From: Campylorhamphus procurvoides
Lineage: Eukaryota; Chordata; Aves; Passeriformes; Dendrocolaptidae
Assembly: GCA_013396655.1 (NCBI GenBank)
Contig: WBMV01000852.1
Location: 1,550,001 to 1,614,000, forward strand
DNA: 64,000 nt
Direction of reading: 5' to 3'
Under the pieces are notes generated by a model. The model made no database searches and was not told the origin of the DNA. It saw only the letters and a list, made by a program, of their open reading frames with translations. The translations under genes and the position numbers were made by a program. Shown here piece after piece: positions 51,411-63,900 of this stretch (position 1 is its first letter; each line of letters begins with the position of its first letter).

Positions 51411-53578
51411 AGTGGGGAATAAGATGTTAAATTTTTATCTTTAGCTAGGTACATCTTCCTGAGTGTTGTTTCCATGCAAAATGTATCAACAGTAAAATAA
51501 ACTCTGAGTCAGAAGCTTAATATTCTTACCATTAATATAAATATTCCGGTAAGCAAATCATAAAAGGCTGCAATCCTATTCCTCATCCCTTTGGCTTAGA
51601 GGACACTAGATTGGAAACAAGCTCCTCATACAACTACTTAGGATCTAGTTCTTCCTCCACTTATCTCCAACCAGCCTTGGACATGCATTTGTTAGCAGGA
51701 TCCACTGGCCACAAACCTTATACAATATTTACACCTTTGAAAATTGGAGTCACATTGCTTCTCCATGGAGATACTTCACACACAACTTCTTCAAATATTA
51801 ACTTTGCACAAATCTCAAGGAAATACAGCCTTGCCTCATCAGTGTTTATAGGGTCATTCAAAGTAAGCATATCCTTTACAAACATAAGTGGTTGCCAAGA
51901 TAGAGAGTTTACTGTTATTTTAATCCTTTCACATATCAAAGGACACAAATTCTGGTTAATACATTAACCTGCTTTGTATATACATAGTCCAAACACCATT
52001 ATAGAAACCAACAATTTATCCAAGAGCCCTCAAGCTGTAATCCTGTTTCTATACCTTTCTATACATTAGTGCCACAAAATGTGATTATAATTAACAAGCA
52101 AAAAACCCTTTCCACTGGACACAGATGCCTGTGGCTTCCAGGACAAGTAGCACAAACAGCAGCCTTCCTCTTGGTGAATTTTAATTGGAATTTTAATAAA
52201 GGCTTTACTACACTGGAGAAAACTGCCGTTAGCACAGCTCTGACTCTTTTAATCAAATTCCTTGGTGAACGTTCTTGGGACTGACTGGAATTCAGAAAGT
52301 TATTTTAGCAGTATTTATATTTTCCCAGATTTGTAATTAAAACTTTTACTCAAGTGAAAAGACCAAAAAATGTTAACACCCTTGCATATCTTATATTGGA
52401 TGGCTCAGGCTGTGGAGTCAGATCAGTTTTTCATATTTCCATTCTAGAAGCACTCAGGTATGGTAATAACTGGATTTCCCACATAAATGCAAAACAGACC
52501 CAACATGCACCATTATTCAACACACATTTTGCTCTTAACATGGAGCTACAGATCCCTACAGAACTTCAGTGCATTAGTATCTTTCAATAAAAAATTGTCC
52601 CTTATCTCATAAGTGATTCTATAATAACAACAGGTTACAATAAATTCAACTGAATTTCACCCTCCTTTGAAAGCCTCATTCTCAGTTTACCAATTCCACT
52701 TCAATTTTAAGAAGATGTGCAGCAGCCACCACATTAGCATTTTAAAGTGAACACTTTGTATTTCCTTTCTCAACCTGAATCCAAGAGGCAGAGAAAAACA
52801 AAGAAAATCTTTGTTGCTTAGTTGTAGACTTCAGAATACGCACACAGTTTTCTCACATCATGTGAATCAAACTAGAGACCTCAAACGATCCCACTGAAGG
52901 TTTATTTCTGAAAAGATTCTTAAAAACTGCAGTCAGATTATGCATCTATATTTGTCATTCATTTGTATTCAACAAACACTTGGGTCAAACATCATTTCAC
53001 ATCTCTGCAAATTAAAACCTCTCCGCAAATGGATGGCTAATATGCTTCAACAGGAAGAGCTGGAATTTATTAGATCCCTTTCTTCACTGGCACAGTGAAT
53101 CAGGTAATGGATGCAGTAATGCAAAACATTATTAATGCCATCACCTCTGTTATTTCTAAACCTCCTGTGCAGTCTTCTAAATCCACTGTGGCCATTTCTG
53201 TTGCTTCTCCCCAGCTCTTGCTGCTCTGCTTCATATTTCTGCATCAAAAACTTGCTTACAAAATTTTCAGACACTGTTCAATGAAGACAGACACAAATTC
53301 TGAAATATCCCAGTCAAAGGTTTTCAAAACTAAAAGAAACTAGAATATATCCATAGTCCACTAGTTACTTAAAATTATGAATTAGTGAAAGTTATTATTT
53401 TTGGATCTAACTTTTTTATCACATAATTAAGATACAGAGCTAACAAGTCCTTTTGGAAAGACAGTTCCTCAAAATAATATTTTTTAAATAAAGGTAGCCA
53501 TTTAAAGGCTTTTCCATCATCTAAGTATTGCTCAACCAGTACCACTTCGCTGGCAAAATATTTTGACACAGTTGCTTT

Positions 53579-53594
53579 AAAAAAAAAAAAAAAN
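53579..53594. repeat. Poly(A) run ending in an undetermined base
   Basis: Fifteen A are followed by N and then TTTAAC. The N most likely marks uncertainty in homopolymer length or a base conflict in the assembly. The sequence on either side differs in composition: AT-rich before, GC-rich from about 53635. Confidence 0.9.
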
Positions 53595-54612
53595 TTTAAC
53601 TCTACTTTCTATTTGTGCTTATCTGAACCCCATTTGCAAGGATGCCACTGGACTGCAACAGCTCAGCAGGGCGGGATGTTCTGCAGCAGGAGGGTGGGCA
53701 GGACTGGGGGCACAGGCCAGCAGGGCTCTCACTGGCTCTGCAGTAATCTTCCTTTCCTGGTTTATAAGGAGAGATTAACCGGGAGCTGTGCTATGTGGTT
53801 TAAATGAGGTGCTGAGCAACTCGTGGGAGGGAAGCAAGTTCAGAAGAATGTTGCCTGTTTGGTTTTCAGGAGGGCGATTGTAGGGCTGGCCCCAGTGGGC
53901 CTGAGAGGCTGAGCTTCCCACGGAGCCCTCAAACATGTCCCAGCTTCATCACTTCCACATCACTGCAGCAAGTGAGGTTAAAAATGACACACCCAGCCAA
54001 AATAACATTTACAGAAAGACTTGATTTATAAAAAGGGATGTTCGGGACTGATGAGGAAGAACTCCAGGACATTGTGACTTGGATAAGTACTCGAACTGTC
54101 TCAAACTACCAAATAATAAGTTAATAAATAACTGCCTTCAGTTCCCCGTTATTTTCTCTGTGTAAGACAAATGGATACTTAAACCTGCAACATCTCTGGC
54201 AGATTGTGCTGACTTGGGGATCTCAAGAGCTACACTTTCAAGATTTAGTTTGTTTAGCCTTAACAATTTGAGCACCTGTTGGTCTTATTCTTTTATGTGA
54301 TTTCCAGCCCCCTCTCAGTGGTCCACATCTGTCCTTCTATCCAGTGGGAATATTACAAATAAGAAGACAGGGTGACTAAAACCAACTGGCATGTTGAGAT
54401 CAATGCAAGAGTGAAGACTAGAAACAAAAAATCCCAGAACCAACATCTGATTAACTGCTTCAAATAATATTTTATTTGTGGTTTGAATCTTTGAATATTT
54501 CTTGCCCTTAACAATTCACAAAGTTGTCCTTCTGTTTTGAAAATACATTATTTATGGATAAAAGGACAAGCTGGAATCACATTGCTTCAACTGAGCTTTG
54601 CTCTGGAGTAAA

Positions 54613-54637
54613 AGTCTTTTTTTTTTAAAAAAAGACT
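54613..54637. repeat. Inverted repeat with 11-bp arms
   Basis: AGTCTTTTTTT is followed after three T by its reverse complement AAAAAAAGACT. The arms pair perfectly, giving a small hairpin. It is a T/A junction like the one at 22983-23001 but with non-homopolymer ends. Confidence 0.9.
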
Positions 54638-54699
54638 GATTTTGCAATATTAATATTTTAACATCAACCCCTTGCATCTGAGCAGTTGTTGATTATCAC

Positions 54700-54865
54700 G
54701 TATACTTGGTTCTATATATAAAAATTCTGTAAGCGAGAATTGTCGATTAAAATGAAGAACAAGCAAAGGAAACAGTTTTCATGATCATTAAAGATGCATA
54801 CATTGTTATTATGGGAAACATTTTAATTAAATGCCATTAAATAATTGCATTTTCTCCCTTAGTGT
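54700..54865. promoter_or_regulatory. Possible conserved non-coding element
   Basis: The block shows CpG-bearing words in AT-rich DNA (GTAAGCGAGAATTGTCGATTAAAATG) followed by TGATCATTAAAGATGC, a SOX-like ATTGTTATTATGGG and TTTTAATTAAATGCCATTAAATAATTGC. Dense TAAT cores with retained CpGs suggest constraint. Confidence 0.3.
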
Positions 54866-57800
54866 GCTACAGAGCATGGAATCCTTCAGACCTTTAAGTG
54901 GCCCTGGCAGTAGCAGGGGGTTTGCTCCTAAGGGGCTGCTGTAACATTAACTCTGACCTTACCATTCACACCATCAGCACTACAAGCTTTCGTGCTCTCC
55001 AACCTATCCCTGCCATTCACTTAACCAGCTTGGGTGGCCAAAGGTAACCATGAATATCCATTTCAGAGGGGCTACAGGTTAAACCATGAGCATGTTTCTC
55101 ATCTTCATGACCTTTTCCAGCTTCCAGTCGTGTAAGCAGAAGAGAAGAGTCGTCTTGCAGTCACGAACAGATCGTGTAACCCCCCAACACACGTCCCCTG
55201 GGGGTGTGCATTTCCCTGTCCTTGTGACACACTTGCACAACTGCTGCCAGCCAACAACAACTCCAGCCTGCTGGTTACACAGAGAGCCCACCTAACCTAA
55301 GGGGCAGAAGGTAAAGCTGGAGTATGTTTACAATAATACTTCAATAACAATTAGGAATTATAATTTACTTTCATATCTTAATAAAAACACCTACTACATG
55401 CAAAAAGAAAGTGTCAAAACTAATACTGCAGGACTAATGCCTCTAATCAACTCTGAGCCAAGAAACAAGGCACATTTCTGATCACTGACAACAAAAGACA
55501 AGCAGAGCAAGATGCATTAATGCAGATCAGTAATATGTGCATTACACAGATGAATCACATCTCTGACACACAAGCAAGGATGGTTTCAAACAGAACCACA
55601 ATTCCATTGCAGAGAAATTCTGGCTAAGGGCTGATGATAAAACAAGACAAAATAACCCCCAAGTTATTGTGCCCCATTCTGTTTTGGCTGTGTTCATGAA
55701 ACTCCACCAAACCACTTGGAAGCTGCTCAAATATGGTTTGGAATAACAAAAAGCACAGCTTCATTTCAAAGCCAATATCGACCATTATTTTCCACAGGTC
55801 AGCACATTCAGTGCTCTCAAGGATGGAAAAAGCTTGAGCAGAATGTAATTTCTTGTTTTTTCTTTAAAAAAAAAAATCAAGAAATATTCATCCCACAATA
55901 CTCCCACCTCCATTTAGTTTTTCATGTGGGATTCTGGATCAGCCTGTGAAGTCAGAAAGGGAGAAAATGCTCTTTGTGGCAAAAAGAACAGAAGGCAGGC
56001 AGGATGGGGACTGCAGAGCAAGTTCCTCTGCTGGCAAAAATGCTTTGTCTTCCAGATGGTGGGAGAAGGGAGCTGATTATGCTCCTGTGGGAAGAACTGC
56101 ATAGCCAAATATTTGCCAGGTGCTTCAAGTCTCTTGCTCTGTACAATTGTCCTGCCCTCTACTACTCCCTGTTGTTTAGTACAGAAGCTCCACTTCCAGG
56201 ATAAATTGACAATTTAGAGATTGGAAGAAAATGACCCCACCGAGGCCAAGACTGGCAGACATTTGTAGGAGTACAACTTTAGCAGACTTAGGTGTGTCTG
56301 ACTCAGAAACCCATGGAAATAATCTGAGGGGAGGTTTAGGTTAGCACATCATCTGTCTAGCCCCAAGAGTGCCAAAAGGCAGAAAGGAGATTGAAGGTAC
56401 CGCTGAAGACCCCAGTTTTCATGGCTGGACATTAAGTTGTTATCAAGTTCTCTGTTTTCCCTTGAAAGGTTGAACTACGTGCAGCACTAGGCAGAAGGGA
56501 AAGGACAACTCATTACAGCTTTGCTGTATTAGGGGCATAAAGAACCACTCCACGACTCCTGCACTAGTGCCACTTGAAAACTGCCAAGTACATTAACAGA
56601 GCCGCAGTATGAAACTTCAGAATCATCCCTTTAATCACATACCACTCAAGATCATATAAAACTCCCCATAAACATCAGGCTGACCATTTGGAGTGCCCAC
56701 CACTACTCTGAAGCACATCATTTACACTGCTGAGACACAGCAAAAACAAACCACTTTGAGCAGAGCATTTCTAAAGAATCAAGAAGAGCTACAAATACAG
56801 TCAATTCCAATCTCTTCCTGCCTAAAAAACCCCCTATCCCTGTCGAGTTCAGACAGAGGAGTTTGTGTAAGCAGGTGTGAAGTTTCCATGATGCAGGAAC
56901 ATTCCAAAATGAGATGGGTGAAAACAACTTCTTTTGTTCTATGTGCCTGAGAGAAATGAAATGTTTGTGCTAACATATGATACTATCAGTTTTTCGTGTA
57001 TAGAGGCAAATAAAAAGTGTGAAAATTTGCAGGGCAGCACATTTTTAAAGATTCAGGGTATGAGAACACAGGCAGGACCCATCCCTGCACTGCTGCTGGA
57101 AATCAAAGGCACGAGATGAGGCAGGAGCAACTCACTTTTTAGCAGTGAGCACATGAACTGAACTAGCATTTACATTTGCTCAGTTTTGCCTCATTAGCTG
57201 CATTTCTTGTCCTTTCATTATAAAAAAATAAATAAAATTAGAAAAGGACTATGCTCATTACCAATGATATAGATTTGAAAGGCGTTTTCTGCTGGTAGCT
57301 ACATAGTGAGTAAATGCTTTTAGTACCTATCAAATTTGAGATGTAAGGTAAGTAAAAAATACTTTTTCCTGACACAGACATGTTTCTTAAGACATACCAA
57401 GGCTCTCTAAGCTATACAATATTAAAAGAAAAAGCTTTGTCTTCATCTGTAATGATATTTCAGAAATTACTTTTACACTACAGTAATTCTGGAAATGATG
57501 ACAAATGAAGACTAGCAGTGACAACTGAGTTTAGAGCTAAGCCAAGGTTCCTCTGGGGAGAGCACAGCTACCATAAAAAATATTCTTCTGCTGAAAGAAT
57601 CCAGCTTTCTTGAAATAGGTTGTGCTCCTCCAGTTTAGACTATTTCCACTTTCAGTGTAAGAGGAAAACTAGATACAGGATGGTCAAAACGGACACAAGG
57701 CAGAAAAAGTTCAATCTGGAACACAGTGAAGTTCCTTATCCCACTATGTTATGGCCCTGGCAAGAAGGTAAAGACCACAGTAGGAACAACAGGAATATCC

Positions 57801-58069
57801 AAAGTTCACACAACAGAAACACGTTATGAAAGCCACAGAAAGGTTTATGAAAAGCTCAGGATAGTAGAACAACTTCTGAGACATTTCCTGGAAATAATCC
57901 TCAGCATGATCAAAGCTATCATACTATCAACCATCATACCAGGACTTCAAAGTCGTGGCTCTCTTTGCAGGTGTATAAACCATAACCATTTATACCAGTG
58001 CAGTGTGAACTTAAGTCAATCTGGGAGACTCTGACAGCCAGAAAACTCTTGGAAAAGAGAAATGAAAAG

Positions 58070-58200
58070 GGGGAAAAAAAAAAAGATGATGAGAAGAAAA
58101 GAAAATAATTTTGCGGAGCTGTGGAGAAAAAAAAAGATTTCCTTTTTTCTCCTCTCAGGTACTTGAGGGCAATTTCACTCTCTTTCTCCCTTCTTTCTTT
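58070..58200. repeat. Purine tract followed by pyrimidine tract
   Basis: A-rich purine sequence with GAAAA/GATGA units (58070-58140) gives way to CTTTTTTCTCC/TTTCTCCC pyrimidine sequence (58140-58200). The two halves are loosely complementary in composition but not an exact inverted repeat. Confidence 0.6.
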
Positions 58201-58783
58201 GCACATAAAAAAGAAATCCATGAAATAGGCCTAAGCTTGTCCTCCTTCCTCAGCAAATTATCCCAGTAACTCCAATGGGAGTTAACTGCCAGTAGGAGCA
58301 AAGAATGAGGCACAGCTGAACCCCACTGAAAGTCCAAAAACACCAATAAAGAATCGAAATGTCGTTATTGAAAGACTCAAAACATATCACAGACCAAAGG
58401 TTCAGCACCCCTGTGATCTGATTGATCTGATCAATACCCAAAAGCCAAGTGTTAGATCTAACCAAAGTATGGTTACATTTAAGCTAAATTTGGATCCACT
58501 GAAGTCCAAATTCAACTCATCTTTAATAGCTCTACCATAAGCATAATTTAATGCAATATTTTCTGAATACCTCCCTTTTTTTCTCTGGATGTTGCTAAAA
58601 TTTTGCAGAGACAAGACAAATTTAAAGACTGTAAAACTTATTTGACAGTTCTATAGCTCAAATCATGCTCCTGTTACATCATCACATTTCAGGAAGTACC
58701 TTGATGAAATTAATTAATTACAAGGCTTCACATCAATGAGAGAAAAAGAGAATCTACACAACTATCTCTAATACCCTGCCTTA

Positions 58784-59100
58784 TTATTCTTCTTTTGCCT
58801 CCCCTTTCTCTGTGGGACAGACAATATCTGTTAATGTCTTTTGACCAAAGATTTGAGACTCAAATTTTATTTTCACACTACTGACACCCCCACCGCAGTA
58901 TATTTCTGGAAGATAATTATTTGAAGAATAGCTGTATGAGGTATTACTGCTTTCAAATCCTACCAACACCAGGCACCCTTCGCATCCAGGCAGAACTTTT
59001 GAATAACAGAAAACAGCCTCCAAAGTGCTTATTGGATGTGCCTGGTAACCTATTTGAAGCCCTTGATTTCTTGTGCCAGATGAGTTAATTTTTCCAAGTG
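58784..59100 (-). other. Candidate terminal coding exon (unconfirmed)
   Basis: On the minus strand a good acceptor (CATATTTTTATTTAG) ends at 59101, and the frame after it stays open for about 104 codons to a TAA at 58784-58786. The translation is rich in Gly, Ser and Cys. It contains two N-glycosylation-type sites (NSS, NTS), a CEGC pair and the stretch EIYCGGGVSSVKIKFES, and it ends in an acidic tail, KGEAKEE. The codon pattern is reasonable, with about a third of codons starting with G. I know no family that matches. No AATAAA follows closely after the stop, and no neighbouring exon was found, so chance is a serious alternative. Confidence 0.18.
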
Positions 59101-59469
59101 CTAAATAAAAATATGTCCACATTCAAATCCAAGTATATTCCCATAGCAGGACACTGCAATCTTGGCTCCAAAGAGACTCCAGAGCAGCAAATATGACTTT
59201 ATTTACCTTTGATTTCATGGGTTGTGCCAGTCTTTGGGATTGCTGTTGCAGATGAAGCATTGTGGTGAGTTTAATTTGATGTAAAGGTGTGAAAGTTATG
59301 TTAGCCAGCCTCCCTAATGAAAACTGTTAGATTTTGAACTGCAATTCATAGAGAGGCTGGGGGAGGACACCAAATGATCTACCCTGTCAGTCACAGACAT
59401 TTTGAGATGCTTGATACTAATTAAGCATATCAGCTTTGATGCCAGACTTCTGTAAGACAAAGGGTTCCA

Positions 59470-59800
59470 TCAAATTGATAAGACTCTGCTAAGCAGGGTT
59501 TAAAATTAATTCATAATTTCTTTTATGTTTGTCATGTTTTGTGAAAATGAACTGCCATTCAATTTTTCATAAGCTCTGCACAAGCAGAAGCAGCTTCATT
59601 TCGGGCAGTGTGTTGACAGGCCTGGGTAGTTTTATGAACAAATTATGATTACACACAGTGATCAAGCTCCAGATAATTGAGGCAGCAAACCAAACTATCC
59701 GGCATACAAATATTAATGGCTGTCCCCAAAGTCTCGTTGAATCTGCATAATATAAGAACTTTTAGTTTCTTGTTGCACTTGGAATATTTTCAGCGTAAAT
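59470..59800. promoter_or_regulatory. Possible conserved non-coding element
   Basis: The block includes AAAATTAATTCATAATTTC, TCATTTCGGGCAGTGTG, ACAAATTATGATTACAC, AGTGATCAAGCTCCAGATAA and CATACAAATATTAATGGC, with a few retained CpGs (CTATCCGGC, GTCTCGTTG). Dense homeodomain-type cores in complex sequence suggest an enhancer. The limits are approximate and conservation is untested. Confidence 0.33.
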
Positions 59801-60160
59801 AATCAAAAAGAATTAACTAAAGGATCTTCCAGTGAAGCCCATTCCATCTTAGGTTTCCTGTTGTTTGGAGATGGAGCAGAGCAAGCCTGTGGCTGCATCC
59901 TGACATTCAGAGCACATGCCTGGGAAGGGCTATTTCTGCAACCCATTTCTGAAAACAAAAATGAACAAATTCTGAAGTCAAAACTTGACTCATCTATTTT
60001 TAGGGGTGCTGAATTCACTGTTCTCTAATAAAGCAGCAGATCTTTGAGAACACAGCACCTCCAAAAATACCAGAGTGAGTGTATCTTCTGAAGTTTTAAT
60101 GGCAGAACCACGGCATGATAAACCAGAAGAAAGTAGGTCAATCACATTAACTGCCTAAAT

Positions 60161-60193
60161 GCCTAATATCTGACATGGCCTAATATCTGACAT
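60161..60193. repeat. 17-bp tandem duplication
   Basis: GCCTAATATCTGACATG is followed immediately by GCCTAATATCTGACAT. The two copies are identical over 16 bases, consistent with a single slippage event. Confidence 0.93.
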
Positions 60194-60529
60194 ATGCTTG
60201 TTTTAAGGTGCCTTGGAGTTCTGGAGTTAACAGATACATCTTGGTGCCAAACATTGGTGTTATCAAAAAAGAATCCAACAGCTATTGTGAAGATTTAGTT
60301 AACCTCTCCATCTAGTCGACTGGTGAACACCAAGCTTGTGAATTAACCAATCATGGTGAAAACCAGTAAGAAAACCTGTCTTTAATATTAAAACTCTAAA
60401 GGCACAATTTGTTTCAACCTGGCAAAGAAAATGGTGAGACTCTTTGCTTTAGGCATTGGGGAAAAAAATAGCATTAATATTGTCAAGGCAACAATGGATA
60501 TACTTTACTATTATTAGGTGGAAAATTGA

Positions 60530-60960
60530 AGGTGCAGAAATCCTTCACTTCCTTTGTAATAGCTTGTTTAATAAAGGGGGACCGGAATAATCGTTTTTCA
60601 ACTTTAATATTATTAGAGAGAAAGAGAAAAATGGTGTCTGCGATCTAATGCTGAAAAGCAGTTTCCTGCTGGCTGCAAACAGCTCTGTCTGTTTTGACAA
60701 ATCTATTGCTGCAGTAAACAAACAAACCCTTTGACTATCACCTCATTAAGAGAGTCACGAGTGGTTTTCATTGATTAGCTCCTATTACAGCAATAATCCT
60801 CAATATGCTGTGTGCTACATGCGAGCACTGTTTTCTGTAAACAACTACCAGTGATTAGTGATCAATGAATAATTTTAGCCAGAGAGATAAATGTAATTGG
60901 ATGAGAACACATTAAGAGCTACTTCATTTCATTCTCCTGATGCTAAAAGGAAGAAAAAGG
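60530..60960. promoter_or_regulatory. Probable conserved enhancer-like block
   Basis: Two FOX-type sites (GTAAACA at 60714-60720, GTAAACAA at 60837-60844) occur with a TCF/LEF-like CCCTTTGACT (60727-60736), homeodomain words (CTCATTAAG, CATTGATTAGC, GTGATTAGTGATCAATGAATAATTTT), and retained CpGs (GGACCGGAATAATCG, TCTGCGATC, AGTCACGAGTGG, CATGCGAGC). There is no repeat content and no open frame. Together with 46250-46770, this is the strongest candidate for a developmental enhancer in the window. Confidence 0.38.
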
Positions 60961-63900
60961 GTGTAGAGAGGTATCCCACCTTCCTAATTAGCATTTTCTT
61001 TTGAACACAAACATTAGATTTATATTAGGCATTCCATCTGAGCTGTACCCCTGCAAATAAATTTTATATAATTAAAACTAAGTCCTTCATTGCTGGGCTT
61101 TTGCCCAGATTTCTAAAAGATTTCTAGTTATTAGTGCTGTATATTCAGATGTACTAAACAATTTTACAGGGAATGGCTGTATGAGGTACACAGTTAACAG
61201 CTGCAACAGGTCCACATTTTCACACTGATGAATGGCATCATTAGAAATGAAAGGGGGCTGCAAATGAAGCATTTTTTGGCCATGTTGTTCCTTCAGAACC
61301 CTCCTTGGCAGCATCAGCCAGCCAGTCCTTCATGTGGGTTTGACTTCAGGTAAACATAATTCTTGACTCAGGACTTTGATAGCTTTGGGAGGTGCTTTCC
61401 TAAGGACATATAAAGTAACATTTCTAAAATCAGCAGGAGGCATGTAGTTTTCCCCCGCCCCATCTAGTTTCCAAAAAACCCACAAGTGGAGTAATATTAA
61501 GCAAAACAAACATCTGGTACATCTGTGAGAAGCCACAGAGCATTCAGTTCAGCCTTCATTTAGCCAGAAGAGTTTCCAATCCCTTGTAATGGCAGACCCA
61601 ATTTTAGAACGGTGTTCTTATCCTTTTGTGGAAATAAAAGCATAATATTACTGTCAATGGCATACTCTCCCTGACTTCTGCCTATTGTTAGAGATACTTA
61701 TCCGCATTTTTCCACTGTCACTCTCTCCTGTTTTTAAGGTGACTCACTCTTTGTTCATTTTTTCCTTTTGCTTGAATACAAATCACGATGCTACCAATGC
61801 CCACACAGCCACACTGTGTGTTCTCAAACTAAGGAACATCTACATTTCAGATTCAAGTAAACATACCAATAATGTCACCAGCAGTCTAAGTGTCCTCAAA
61901 TTAGCTTTAACTGTAAATAAGGCTGTTCTTTGATGTTTCTGACTGCTTTTGACTGCTCAGTCTGTGTGATGATTCCATAGGTGTACTTTATTCTTAGTCT
62001 CTCCCTTCGGGCTCAAAGATTACATAAATTATTGAAAAAGAAATATTTCACAGCAAAGTGAAAGAACTGACTTTTCCCTTTCAGGAAAGCAGGTCCTCAA
62101 ATGGCACAATACACAAGTCTTGAGCCATGAAATTTGATGAAACACCTCAAGTTTTGATTTAAATGGAGACTCCAGCAAGTCAGCTATGGGGATGGTAATA
62201 GAGGTGACTTGTACGACAGGAACCTCGAAGAGGCAGCAAGTGAGTTTTAGAAACCTGCTTAGCTTGGGCTATAACAACTCCTCCAGCACATCCAAGAGTG
62301 CAGAAGCACAGTTATTGCAAGGACAACAACCATATTTAACAATACCTATAAACTGGGCTGTGTAACATGAGGGTAAGGGGATGGCTGGCCTTTCCACAAG
62401 ACAATGAGATGGGCACCCTGCAAGTACTGGAAGAGCAACTCTCCTTTTCTGCTCCGCAGGATGAGGCATTTTTGCTGCGCCTCTTCACAAAGCCCAGCAA
62501 CAGTCTCGGGCTTCAAAAGTGTGATCTCATCCTTGTGCACAGAGGATGTGCTGTCATGATCTGACTCGCCAGAAGGGACTGGATCAGCACATTCACATTT
62601 GTTTCAGCTGGTCATCTTTGACAAACACTGATGAAATGTTTTCTCTTCCAGCTGATCAGACCTTGTAGCATTCTGTCACTTCCCCACAAAATGACTCCCC
62701 ATTTTAAAGCAGCTTTCCCAGGTAAGGCACAAGGAATCCCTTCTGGCAACACCCATTTCAGTATCCCTTGCCAGGATCACACACACCTCTGTTAAGGAAC
62801 AGCTGACAATGACAAGGCTTGCCGATATCATCTCAGGGTTGTGTACCTTAATTAACTTACAAGATCAGTCTACACAAACTAATATTTTCATTTGTGAACA
62901 CTAAATCCTCCTGACTTGAAAATTAGAAGCCTAAATCAGATACTTTGAAGTTCTGGTTGTGAATCATTACTTTCTGTTCCTGTATATGTTGTAAATTGCT
63001 GCAGATAAAAGCCTTGTCTTTCATTCACAAGTGCTTCGAAAAGTAAATTCCTTTGTATTAGCTACAGCATGTAAAATTTTACAAGTGCATTATTAAAAGC
63101 ACCTAATTGTTCTTTGAAGCAGTAAGTACATATTTCTCTTTCCAACTGAGAGTTAAGTTTCTGGAAGACCAAAATATCCTACTGCGTACAGCAGTTTATA
63201 TAATGTTTTAATTACTTGTGCAAAGCCTCAGCCTAAGTTCTCAAGCCTTTAGCTATGTTGCTTAATCTAAACAAAAGATTATGCACAGGGTAACAACTAG
63301 GGTGAGTCAAGAACTTTGGAAAAAAAACCCCATAAAAATTAGATAAGTAGTAGCTCAAAAATACATTTTGTTATTCTATCACCTCCATAACACATGGTTG
63401 TAATAATCATGCTGAAACAGGAGTCCCAATTTCAGCGACACCTACACTGAAGGGAGAAGTGTCTCTCTCTAGGCTGTAACGTTATTACAGGAATGGCACT
63501 GCACAACTAAGCACACACCTGAAGTCCTGCAGGAATGATAAATGCAGCACACTAATTCCTTGTGGCTAAAGGATGTTATTACACTGTAAAGGTCATTTGT
63601 TCAGTCCTGTGATACATCTTCAGCTGAGAATGGCAATTTAGAAAGTTTAGTTAGGATGTTCCAGTCAACAAAAACTGCAGTGGCAGCTCTGCAGGTAAAC
63701 AAGATCACTGACCAGAGGAAGACATCAAAATTCAATAATACTCTTCTTGAGGGACAGGAAAAAGATGATGAATTAATTTAATCTCATAATTACAACATCT
63801 GTGATTCTGTAGTGAAACAATAGAATCAAACTTCCAAAGGGCAGTAGAAACGTCTGACACAGCACAAACTAATAATTAAGGATTCTATACACTGCATCTG

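Larger units (their letters stand above)
51411..58783. other. Non-coding DNA with a GC-rich block after an N
   Basis: No gene was supported. An undetermined base lies at 53594. The segment 53635-53945 is markedly GC-rich and 55150-55300 mildly so; neither has a convincing frame. A purine/pyrimidine-rich tract covers 58070-58200. A regulatory-looking stretch is at 54700-54865. Confidence 0.5.

Noticed and set aside
51053..51430. 125-codon plus-strand open frame
   Set aside because: It lies over the minus-strand CR1 copy; the reading is an antisense shadow of the element.
53047..53274. Arg/Asn-rich minus frame that briefly suggested a transposase remnant
   Set aside because: No catalytic motif, terminal inverted repeats or target-site duplication could be seen.
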